Assembly: GCA_900547285.1 (NCBI GenBank)
Contig: URGF01000004.1
Span: 1-33,095 of the forward strand
Length of the DNA: 33,095 bases
Reading direction: 5' to 3'
DNA from: an uncultured Collinsella sp.
GTDB taxonomy: Bacteria > Actinomycetota > Coriobacteriia > Coriobacteriales > Coriobacteriaceae
A program made the translations under genes and the position numbers. Every line of letters starts with the position of its first letter. Position 1 is the stretch's first letter. A model generated the notes under the pieces. It was not told where the DNA came from and ran no database searches. It was given only the letters and a program-made list of their open reading frames with translations. Below, piece by piece: positions 27,451 to 33,095 of the stretch.

Positions 27451-28157
27451 AAATCCTTGCCATAGCCGATACCGAAGAACGATGCCTTTGGGAGTGCTTT
27501 CGCAAGGAACGCTTTGAGGGCGTCGACCTGATTTTGTCCGCCGGCGATCTGGACCCGGACTATCTTGAGTTTTTGGTTACGGTCATCAACAAACCGCTCA
27601 TCTACGTGCGTGGCAATCACGATGACCGCTACGCACGTCATGCACCGGGCGGATGTATCTGCGTGGAAGACAGCGTGTACACGTACCGAGGGATTCGCAT
27701 TGCGGGCCTTGGCGGGTCCATGCGTTATCGCGACGGCGCCAACATGTACACCGAACGCGAGATGTCCAAGCGCATGCGTAAGCTGTCGCGTAAGGTTAGG
27801 ATGGTCGGCGGGTGCGACATTCTGCTTACCCATGCACCCGCCGCCGGTATGGGTGATATGGACGATCTGCCGCATCGAGGATTCGAATGCTTTAACACAG
27901 CACTCGAATCCTGGAATCCCGACTACATGGTGCACGGGCATGTGCACCAAAGCTACGGTTGCGATTTTCAGCGCGAGCGTCAGCATGTGTGTGGAACGAC
28001 GATCATCAACGCCTGCGGCTATACACAGTTTGAGCTCGACCAGACGCGCTACCCCATCCGTGGCTGGCAGGCAGCCTGGCTCAATTCGCAAACCATGCGC
28101 CGGGAGCTCAAACGCCACGAGGCAATCGAGTCCTCAACCGCAAGAACACCCTGGTAA
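27447..28157 (+). CDS. Metallophosphoesterase (calcineurin-like)
   Basis: A 236-residue cytoplasmic hydrolase of phosphate esters; substrate unknown. Metal-site motifs seen are Asp8 (ADTEE), GDLD (33-36), GNHD (56-59), THAP (128-131) and HGHVH (163-167). In place of the common DxH first motif it has D-T-E, so one metal ligand differs. The ATG at 27447 overlaps the preceding stop by four bases, so the two are translated together and probably act together; the partner's nucleoside-type ligand domain suggests a nucleotide-like substrate, which is a guess. A strong hairpin terminator starts at its stop codon. Confidence 0.88.
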   Translation: MKILAIADTEERCLWECFRKERFEGVDLILSAGDLDPDYLEFLVTVINKPLIYVRGNHDDRYARHAPGGCICVEDSVYTYRGIRIAGLGGSMRYRDGANMYTEREMSKRMRKLSRKVRMVGGCDILLTHAPAAGMGDMDDLPHRGFECFNTALESWNPDYMVHGHVHQSYGCDFQRERQHVCGTTIINACGYTQFELDQTRYPIRGWQAAWLNSQTMRRELKRHEAIESSTARTPW

Positions 28158-28198
28158 CCACCTCAAAGGGGACACTGTCCCCTTTGAGGTGGTTTTGA
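28155..28198 (+). terminator. Terminator starting at the phosphoesterase stop codon (GGGACA hairpin, copy 3)
   Basis: Arms 28156-28174 and 28176-28194 are perfectly complementary over 19 bases, ending in TTTT; the tip reads GGGGACACTGTCCCC. It begins in the TAA stop codon. Confidence 0.9.
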
Positions 28199-28207
28199 CG
28201 CGATAGC

Positions 28208-28245
28208 AAGAAACCCGGTCCTGCGCAAGGCAGAACCGGGTTTCT
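28208..28245. terminator. Bidirectional terminator between the phosphoesterase gene and rplA
   Basis: AAGAAACCCGG (28208-28218) pairs with CCGGGTTTCTT (28235-28245), with inner CTGC/GCAG pairs and a GCAA-type loop. T-rich ends are present on both strands, and it lies between convergent genes, 37 bases after the rplA stop, so it likely serves both. Confidence 0.85.
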
Positions 28246-28282
28246 TTAGCAATGCTTGCTTTGCTCAAGCAGTAACTAGCAG

Positions 28283-28990
28283 TTACTCAGCCAGGAAGTC
28301 ACGCTGGACAGCGGGATCGACCTTGACGCCAGGGCCCATGGTGGAAGACACGGAGATGGACTTGACGTACTTGCCCTTAGCAGAAGAGGGCTTGACGCGC
28401 AGAATCTCGGTGTACAGGGCAGCGTAGTTCTCGACGAGCTGCTGCTCAGAGAAGGACTTCTTGCCCAGGGGCACGTGGCAGATGCCGTAGCGGTCGGCGC
28501 GGTACTCAACGCGGCCAGCCTTGAGCTCGGAGACCATCTTGGCGACGTCCATGGTCACGGTGCCGAGCTTGGGGTTCGGCATGAGGCCACGGGGACCAAG
28601 GATCTTACCGATGCGGCCAACCTTGACCATCATGTTCGGCGTAGCGATAGCGGCGTCGAAGTTGATCTCGCCCTTCTGAATCTGGGCGACGAGCTCGTCG
28701 GAACCGATGATGTCGGCGCCGGCAGCCTCAGCCTCACGGGCCTTCTCGCCCTCGGCGAAGACGGCAACACGAACGGTCTTGCCGGTGCCGTGGGGCAGGG
28801 AGATGGAACCACGGATGTTCTGGTCAGCCTTACGAGTATCGATGCCCAGACGGAAGTGAGCCTCGACGGTCTCGTCGAACTTGGCGGTGTCGAGCTCCTT
28901 GATGAGCTTGGCAGCCTGAAGGGGGGTGTAGAGCGTGGCGCGGTCGATCTTCTCGGCAGCGGCATTATAGCTCTTACCATGCTTAGCCAT
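28283..28990 (-). CDS. rplA: 50S ribosomal protein L1
   Basis: Forms the mobile L1 stalk that guides deacylated tRNA out of the E site, and is a known repressor of its own mRNA. The 235-residue protein begins MAKHGKSYNAAAEKID and contains KVGRIGKILGPRGLMPNPKL, the L1 signature. The ATG at 28990-28988 follows AGGAGG; an ATG two codons earlier lies too near that site. The 117-base space from rplK contains short hairpins but no clear terminator. A terminator follows rplA directly, so rplJL is not on this transcript, unlike in most bacteria. Confidence 0.97.
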   Translation of the reverse strand: MAKHGKSYNAAAEKIDRATLYTPLQAAKLIKELDTAKFDETVEAHFRLGIDTRKADQNIRGSISLPHGTGKTVRVAVFAEGEKAREAEAAGADIIGSDELVAQIQKGEINFDAAIATPNMMVKVGRIGKILGPRGLMPNPKLGTVTMDVAKMVSELKAGRVEYRADRYGICHVPLGKKSFSEQQLVENYAALYTEILRVKPSSAKGKYVKSISVSSTMGPGVKVDPAVQRDFLAE

Positions 28991-29107
28991 GTGCATTACC
29001 TCCTGTGGTTAAACGGGCGTGAGCCCTCCCACATCGTATCGTGTGCCCTATTGCACACATTTAACGGGCGCCCCGGTCGGAGCACCCGCCGTTACCATAA
29101 GAAATCG

Positions 29108-29536
29108 CTACTCAGCGATGGTGACGCCCATGGAACGGGCGGTACCGGCGATGATCTTCTTGGCGGCGTCAATGTCGTTGGCATTGAGGTCCGGCATCTT
29201 GATCTCGGCGATCTTGGTGAGCTGCTCCTGGGAGAGCTGACCAACCTTGTCAGCCTGGGGCTTAGCGGAACCAGACTTGAGGTTCAGCTCCTTCTTGATA
29301 AGGTGAGCCGCCGGCGGGGTCTTGGTGATGAAGGAGAAGGACTTGTCCTCGTAGACAGAGATCTCAACGGGGATGATGTCACCCTTCTTGTCCTGCGTCT
29401 CGGCGTTAAAGGCCTGGCAGAACTGCATGATGTTCACGCCAGCAGCGCCCAGGGCGGGGCCGACGGGAGGAGCGGGGTTTGCTGCACCAGCAGGAATCTG
29501 GAGCTTAATGACGTTGGCAACCTTCTTCTCAGCCAT
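29108..29536 (-). CDS. rplK: 50S ribosomal protein L11
   Basis: Binds 23S rRNA at the GTPase centre with L10. The 142-residue protein has the N-terminal proline-rich segment PAGAANPAPPVGPALG and the rRNA-binding end with KMPDLNANDIDAAKKIIAGT. The ATG at 29536-29534 follows AAAGGA at good spacing; an ATG two codons upstream is less well placed. Upstream, 120 bases separate it from nusG with no obvious terminator, and rplA follows on the same transcript. Confidence 0.97.
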   Translation of the reverse strand: MAEKKVANVIKLQIPAGAANPAPPVGPALGAAGVNIMQFCQAFNAETQDKKGDIIPVEISVYEDKSFSFITKTPPAAHLIKKELNLKSGSAKPQADKVGQLSQEQLTKIAEIKMPDLNANDIDAAKKIIAGTARSMGVTIAE

Positions 29537-29656
29537 GGTCATTCCTTTCGAATCACGAGTGTGAAGTACTTGCTATATCGTAAGCACGCACGTGTTAGAA
29601 GCACTCCTGAGATGAGCAGTCACAGAAGAAGCACGCTCGCGCGAACGGACGAAAAC

Positions 29657-30193
29657 TTAAGCGATGACAGCGACCTGGTTAAAGTCGAGCTCGACCGGCG
29701 TCTCGCGGCCAAAGATCATCAGCGTGACCTTGAGCTTGCCAGCCTCGGTGTTAACCTCGGAGACCTTGCCATCAAAGTCGGTAAGCGGGCCATCGGTGAC
29801 GCGGACGGACGTACCGACCTCAATATCAACCGAGGTGCGCTTGGGCGAATCGCCCTTACCGGGACGACGAGTCATCTTGTTGTACTCGTCGCGGGAAAGC
29901 GGAGCGGGCTTGCCGTTGCCGCCTAGGAAACCGGTGACGCCAGGCGTGTTACGAACACACGTCCAAGCATCGTCATCCATCTCCATGCGGACCAGGACAT
30001 AACCCGGGAAGATCTTGGAATCCTTGGTCTCACGCTTGCCACCCTCTTTAATCTCGGTGACGCGCTCCATAGGAATCTCGATATCAAAGATACGGTCCTG
30101 CATGCCCATAGTCTCGATGCGATGCTCGAGATCGGACTTAACGCGGTTCTCGTATCCAGAGTAAGTGTGAACGACGTACCAACGCTTAGACAT
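29657..30193 (-). CDS. nusG: Transcription termination/antitermination protein NusG
   Basis: Binds RNA polymerase and helps elongation, Rho action and coupling to the ribosome. The 178-residue protein has the NGN domain (WYVVHTYSGYENRVKSDLE, IFPGYVLVRMEMDDDAW) and the C-terminal KOW domain (TDFDGKVSEVNTEAGKLKV). The ATG at 30193 lies 3 bases after the secE stop, with GAGGGG overlapping the end of secE, so the pair is coupled. secE-nusG-rplK-rplA is the conserved order. Confidence 0.97.
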   Translation of the reverse strand: MSKRWYVVHTYSGYENRVKSDLEHRIETMGMQDRIFDIEIPMERVTEIKEGGKRETKDSKIFPGYVLVRMEMDDDAWTCVRNTPGVTGFLGGNGKPAPLSRDEYNKMTRRPGKGDSPKRTSVDIEVGTSVRVTDGPLTDFDGKVSEVNTEAGKLKVTLMIFGRETPVELDFNQVAVIA

Positions 30194-30196
30194 GGT

Positions 30197-30535
30197 TTAG
30201 CCCCTCAATCCAGAGAACAGAGCAAGAGCCTCGCCAAAGCCAGCATCGAGCAGAGCGATGACGACGCCGACGACGATCAGAGAAGCGCAAACAACAACCG
30301 AGTAGTTCACGAGCTCCTTCTTATCGGGCCACGTGACACGCTTCATCTCGGACTTGACCGAAGCGAAATACTTCTTGGTGCGGGCGAAGAAACCAGGCTT
30401 CTCGTTCTTCTTGGACTTCGCAGCCTTCTCGTTCTTCTTGGCAACGGCCTTCTTGGCCTCAACCTTGGAGTTGGCGGCAGCTTTGTTGGCAGGTGCCGGC
30501 TGCTGAGCCTTCTTCTTGTTCTTCTTGTTGGCCAT
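30197..30535 (-). CDS. secE: Preprotein translocase subunit SecE
   Basis: Small clamp subunit of the SecYEG protein export channel. The 112-residue protein has a long Lys/Ala-rich cytoplasmic N terminus (to about residue 46), the amphipathic segment FFARTKKYFASVKSEMKRVT with the WPDKKEL motif, and one membrane helix (VVVCASLIVVGVVIALL). The ATG at 30535 follows GGAGGT. Only one membrane segment is present, as in most Gram-positives. Confidence 0.96.
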   Translation of the reverse strand: MANKKNKKKAQQPAPANKAAANSKVEAKKAVAKKNEKAAKSKKNEKPGFFARTKKYFASVKSEMKRVTWPDKKELVNYSVVVCASLIVVGVVIALLDAGFGEALALFSGLRG

Positions 30536-30574
30536 TTGGGTTACCTCCGCGCAATGCGCTTATACATGAGTAAA

Positions 30575-30602
30575 CCGTAAGCCCCCAAGTGGGAGCTTAC
30601 GG
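30575..30602 (-). other. Hairpin between tRNA-Trp and secE
   Basis: CCGTAAGC and GCTTACGG arms (30595-30602 with 30575-30582) form a stem with further C/G pairs, followed in the minus direction only by TTTACTC. It could be a processing or stability element at the 3' side of tRNA-Trp, or a weak terminator. Confidence 0.5.
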
Positions 30603-30611
30603 AATAATGAC

Positions 30612-30687
30612 TGGCACGCCAGGAAGGACTCGAACCCTCAACACTCGGTTTTGGAGACCGATGCTCTACCAATTGAACTACTGGCGT
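30612..30687 (-). tRNA. tRNA-Trp (CCA)
   Basis: Acceptor arms ACGCCAG/CTGGCGT, D arm with AGTTCAATTGGTAGAGC, anticodon loop CTCCAAA giving CCA, and T arm GGGTTCGAGTCC. The 3' CCA is encoded (30612-30614). It lies between rpmG and secE, its conserved place in many bacteria. Confidence 0.97.
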
Positions 30688-30700
30688 ATGTGACTAGAGA

Positions 30701-30850
30701 CTAGCGAGTCTCTTTGTGCAGCGTGTGGTGACGGCACCAGGGGCAATACTTCTTGATCTCCATACGATCAGGCATGGTCGACTTGTTCTTGGTGGTCGTA
30801 TAGTTGCGGCGCTTGCACTCAGTGCACGCAAGAGTAACTAGAGTACGCAT
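30701..30850 (-). CDS. rpmG: 50S ribosomal protein L33
   Basis: A 49-residue protein of the large subunit near the E site. It begins MRTLVTLACTECKRRNYTT and has both zinc pairs, Cys9/Cys12 (CTEC) and Cys36/Cys39 (CPWC), so it is the zinc-binding (C+) form, which tends to be replaced by a zinc-free paralogue under zinc limitation in some species. The ATG at 30850-30848 follows CAGGAT. tRNA-Trp and secE follow on the same strand. Confidence 0.96.
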   Translation of the reverse strand: MRTLVTLACTECKRRNYTTTKNKSTMPDRMEIKKYCPWCRHHTLHKETR

Positions 30851-30897
30851 GTATCCTGAACCTTTCATTTCCGCCCCGTACGGGCACGAGTTGTTAC

Positions 30898-30925
30898 TTT
30901 ATCAGCTCCACGTAAGTGCTGTCAA
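30898..30925 (-). promoter_or_regulatory. Promoter of rpmG-tRNA-Trp-secE-nusG
   Basis: A perfect TTGACA (30925-30920) and GATAAA (30903-30898) on the minus strand, 16 bases apart, about 40 bases ahead of the rpmG start. It lies downstream of the tuf terminator, as expected for a new unit. The remaining DNA up to the terminator (30926-31065) shows no gene. Confidence 0.65.
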
Positions 30926-31065
30926 TGAAAACCTCGAGTCAATTGGTTCTCGGTGGATCCATTCATATTTGGAACACATCAATGAAGCCATCGAGAGCTA
31001 ATCGACGGTGCATCCAGGACCATTATCGATCCTCTCGACACCAGCAACGGCTCAATATCCATTGC

Positions 31066-31104
31066 AGAAAAGAACCCGGCACCCATATAAGTGCCGGGTT
31101 CTCT
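31066..31104 (-). terminator. Terminator of tuf
   Basis: A perfect 12-pair stem (31091-31102 with 31071-31082) followed in the minus direction by TTTTCTG, 28 bases past the tuf stop codon. Confidence 0.92.
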
Positions 31105-31129
31105 AAGTCAGCTATATCAAAGAGCTAAT

Positions 31130-32320
31130 TTACTCAATGATCGTGGAGACGATGCCCGAACCGACGGTGTGGCCACCCTCGCGGATAGCGAAGCGCAGGC
31201 CCTCCTCCATGGCGATCGGGTGGATGAGGTCGCCCTCGATGGTGATGTGGTCACCAGGCATAGCCATCTCGGTGCCCTCGGGGAGCTTGACCGTACCGGT
31301 AACGTCGGTGGTACGGAAGTAGAACTGAGGACGATAACCATCGAAGAACGGGGTGTGACGGCCGCCCTCCTCCTTGGTCAGAACGTAGATCTCGCCGGTG
31401 AACTTGGTGTGCGGGGTAACCGAACCGGGCTTGCAGAGAACCTGGCCGCGCTCGATGTCCTCACGCTTGATGCCGCGGAGCAGCAGACCGACGTTGTCGC
31501 CAGCCTCGCAGAAGTCCATGGACTTACGGAACATCTCGATACCGGTAACGACGGTGTTCTGGGTATCCTTGATGCCGACGATCTCGACGGGCTCGTTGAG
31601 CTTGAGCTCACCGCGCTCGACACGGCCAGTAGCAACGGTACCACGGCCGGAGATGGTCATAACGTCCTCAACGGCCATCAGGAACGGGAGGTCGTTGTTA
31701 CGAGCAGGCGTCGGGATGTACTCGTCGACGGCCTTCATGAGCTCGCGAATGGCGTCCATCCACTTGGCGTCGCCCTCGAGAGCGCCCAGAGCGGAGCCAC
31801 GGATGACGGGGATGTCGTCGCCGGGGAAATCGTACTCGGAGAGGAGCTCACGGGTCTCCATCTCGACGAGGTCGATGAGCTCGTCATCGTCGACCATGTC
31901 GCACTTGTTCAGGAAGACGACGATGTAGGGAACGCCGACCTGACGGGCGAGCAGGATGTGCTCGCGGGTCTGAGCCATGGGGCCGTCGGTAGCAGCGATG
32001 ACCAGGATAGCGCCGTCCATCTGAGCAGCGCCGGAGATCATGTTCTTGACGTAGTCAGCGTGGCCCGGGCAGTCAACGTGAGCGTAGTGACGGGCAGCGG
32101 TCTCGTACTCAACGTGGGAGACGGAAATCGTAATGCCGCGCTCGCGCTCCTCGGGAGCCTTGTCGATGTTCTCGAACGCAGTGAAGTCAGCCTTGCAGCC
32201 CTCGGTCTCGGAGAGAACCTTGGTGATGGCAGCGGTCAGCGTGGTCTTGCCGTGGTCGACGTGACCAATGGTGCCGATGTTAACATGCGGCTTAGTGCGC
32301 TCAAACTTCTCTTTGGCCAT
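31130..32320 (-). CDS. tuf: Elongation factor Tu
   Basis: GTPase that brings aminoacyl-tRNA to the ribosome. The 396-residue protein is intact, with the P loop GHVDHGKT (19-26), switch II DCPGHADYVKNMI, NKCDMVDD for guanine and the GSALGAL loop, then domains 2 and 3 ending GHTVGSGIVSTIIE. The ATG at 32320 follows GAGGAGGG. It lies after three tRNA genes on the same strand, an arrangement also known for tuf in other bacteria. fusA and the str operon are not in the window, so whether this is the only copy is unknown. Confidence 0.98.
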   Translation of the reverse strand: MAKEKFERTKPHVNIGTIGHVDHGKTTLTAAITKVLSETEGCKADFTAFENIDKAPEERERGITISVSHVEYETAARHYAHVDCPGHADYVKNMISGAAQMDGAILVIAATDGPMAQTREHILLARQVGVPYIVVFLNKCDMVDDDELIDLVEMETRELLSEYDFPGDDIPVIRGSALGALEGDAKWMDAIRELMKAVDEYIPTPARNNDLPFLMAVEDVMTISGRGTVATGRVERGELKLNEPVEIVGIKDTQNTVVTGIEMFRKSMDFCEAGDNVGLLLRGIKREDIERGQVLCKPGSVTPHTKFTGEIYVLTKEEGGRHTPFFDGYRPQFYFRTTDVTGTVKLPEGTEMAMPGDHITIEGDLIHPIAMEEGLRFAIREGGHTVGSGIVSTIIE

Positions 32321-32369
32321 AAAGCCCTCCTCTTAACAGGTCGTCCCCGGACGGGACTTTGCCTTTATA

Positions 32370-32419
32370 CCATAGTGGCCTCTCAACATACTATTGAGAA
32401 GCCACCGTGTTACCTATGG
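32370..32419 (-). other. Long hairpin between tRNA-Met and tuf
   Basis: Inner arms 32394-32405 and 32375-32386 pair over 12 positions, and outer CCATAG/CTATGG arms (32414-32419 and 32370-32375) can also pair. The outer arm uses the CCA end of tRNA-Met. There is no T-run, so it is more likely a processing site separating tRNA from tuf mRNA than a terminator. Confidence 0.55.
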
Positions 32420-32493
32420 TAGCGGTGACTGGATTCGAACCAGTGACGCCACGGGTATGAACCGTGTGCTCTAACCAACTGAGCTACACCGCC
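32417..32493 (-). tRNA. tRNA-Met (CAT)
   Basis: Acceptor arms GGCGGTG/CACCGCT, D arm GCTCAGTTGGTTAGAGC, anticodon loop TTCATAC giving CAT, T arm CTGGTTCGAATCCAG, and encoded CCA. A paired first base (G-U) fits an elongator and not an initiator tRNA; an Ile tRNA with modified CAT cannot be excluded. Confidence 0.93.
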
Positions 32494-32496
32494 GGA

Positions 32497-32572
32497 TGGA
32501 GCCTGCAACCAGACTTGAACTGGTGACCTCTTCGTTACCAACGAAGTGCTCTACCGACTGAGCTATACAGGC
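32497..32572 (-). tRNA. tRNA-Thr (GGT)
   Basis: Acceptor arms GCCTGTA/TGCAGGC, D arm GCTCAGTCGGTAGAGC, anticodon loop TTGGTAA giving GGT, T arm CCAGTTCAAGTCTGG, and encoded CCA. Three bases separate it from tRNA-Met. Confidence 0.96.
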
Positions 32573-32582
32573 ACTTGACGGG

Positions 32583-32664
32583 TGGGAGCTATAGGATTCG
32601 AACCTATGTAGGCAGAGCCAACGGGTTTACAGCCCGTCCCCATTAACCACTCGGGCAAACTCCC
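32583..32664 (-). tRNA. tRNA-Tyr (GTA)
   Basis: Acceptor arms GGGAGTT/AGCTCCC, anticodon loop CTGTAAA giving GTA, a long variable arm, and T arm ATAGGTTCGAATCCTAT. The 3' CCA is not encoded (CCC follows the discriminator A), unlike its two neighbours. First gene of the tRNA-tuf unit. Confidence 0.95.
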
Positions 32665-32726
32665 AATCGTTCAAGTATCCGCAGGTCCTTTGGTCTTTTG
32701 GACCGCCGCCCCCGCGAACGAAAAAG

Positions 32727-32756
32727 ATAATACGATGCAACATTGGGGGCTGTCAA
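32727..32756 (-). promoter_or_regulatory. Promoter of the tRNA-Tyr/Thr/Met-tuf unit
   Basis: A perfect TTGACA (32756-32751) and TATTAT (32732-32727), one base from consensus, 18 bases apart on the minus strand, with a start near 32720, about 55 bases ahead of tRNA-Tyr. Confidence 0.85.
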
Positions 32757-33095
32757 CGAAAACCTCTAGATACACGGTGCCGGGCGTATCTATATGCTTT
32801 TGACCTGCGGTTTTGTTGAGTTTGGATGTGAAGGACGGTGGTTCTGGATACAGAGGTGACGTTTCCCAAGGTAACACTTTGGTGTAGTGGAGTACACCTT
32901 CAGGATCGAACTTCGATATCGGCTTATTTGCACCTATATATAGCTCGAGATCGGGGCTTCCCAGACAGAAGATTGCTCTTCCCAGGCAAAATCGAGCGTG
33001 GATTTTCTTCCGTTTGAAATCGAGCGTGGATAATCTCCCACTTTGCCGTGCCATCGAATCCAAAGTGGCAGATTATCCACGCTCATTCACTAGGC
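32757..33095. other. Intergenic DNA at the right edge, no gene seen
   Basis: A minus-strand frame of about 130 codons crosses this region but runs through the tRNA promoter, lacks a ribosome binding site and resembles no family, so it is not called. TCGAGCGTGGAT occurs twice as a direct repeat (about 32993 and 33020), the second inside the inverted repeat at 33022-33084. Confidence 0.6.
33022..33084. repeat. Long inverted repeat with GAGCGTGGATAATC arms
   Basis: Arms of 24 bases (33022-33045 and 33061-33084) are complementary with one mismatch and enclose a 15-base loop. It is similar in size and style to the hairpin at 10746-10812 but different in sequence. Confidence 0.85.

Noticed and set aside
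31091..32422. A 443-codon plus-strand frame opposite tuf
   Set aside because: Shadow of tuf; it would also run through the tuf terminator and the hairpin ahead of tuf.
32671..33063. A 130-codon minus-strand frame at the right edge
   Set aside because: It spans the tRNA-Tyr promoter and part of an inverted repeat, has no ribosome binding site and resembles no family.

Overview
The window is a piece of a high-GC Gram-positive chromosome, most likely class Coriobacteriia and probably Collinsella or a close relative. Signs of this are the high-GC actinobacterial-type housekeeping genes, a FeoA-FeoB fusion, a cell-wall sorting signal of LAxTG type, and intergenic spaces full of short hairpin repeats. 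The genus is inferred from gene content and cannot be proved here. No phage, insertion sequence or CRISPR array is visible.

Both ends hold the ribosomal/RNA polymerase supercluster on the minus strand. The right end (32664 down to 28283) reads tRNA-Tyr, tRNA-Thr, tRNA-Met, tuf, rpmG, tRNA-Trp, secE, nusG, rplK, rplA. The left end (6581 down to 1) reads L10 leader, rplJ, rplL, galU, rpoB, rpoC (partial). The nearly universal rplK-rplA-rplJ-rplL-rpoB-rpoC string is therefore split twice: about 22 kb lies between rplA and rplJ, and galU lies between rplL and rpoB.

The interposed 22 kb is mixed metabolic and accessory DNA. On the minus strand are a PLP aminotransferase, a hypoxanthine-DNA-glycosylase-like protein coupled to a GH13 amylase, a SotB-like efflux pump, a FeoA-FeoB iron transporter and an acetyl-esterase-like hydrolase. 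On the plus strand are an unknown protein, a glucose-type PTS EIIA, asnS, a WYL regulator, a three-gene ABC transporter of the ABC_sub_bind/TrpXYZ kind, a frameshifted wall-anchored 5'-nucleotidase, an MscS channel, a cytoplasmic protein joining a ParB-like domain to a BMP/PnrA-like domain, and a metallophosphoesterase translationally coupled to it.

The least explained DNA is intergenic: a nested inverted repeat of about 220 bp that touches the rplJ promoter, a 62-bp tandem repeat whose units are themselves palindromic, two copies of a GCGGTGGAATAGTT hairpin, three related GGGACA hairpins that begin at stop codons, and a further long inverted repeat at the right edge. Together they suggest that this chromosome carries families of small structured repeats, some of them serving as terminators. 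Coordinates, motifs and hairpins were read directly from the sequence; family names come from recognised motifs; regulation is inferred.
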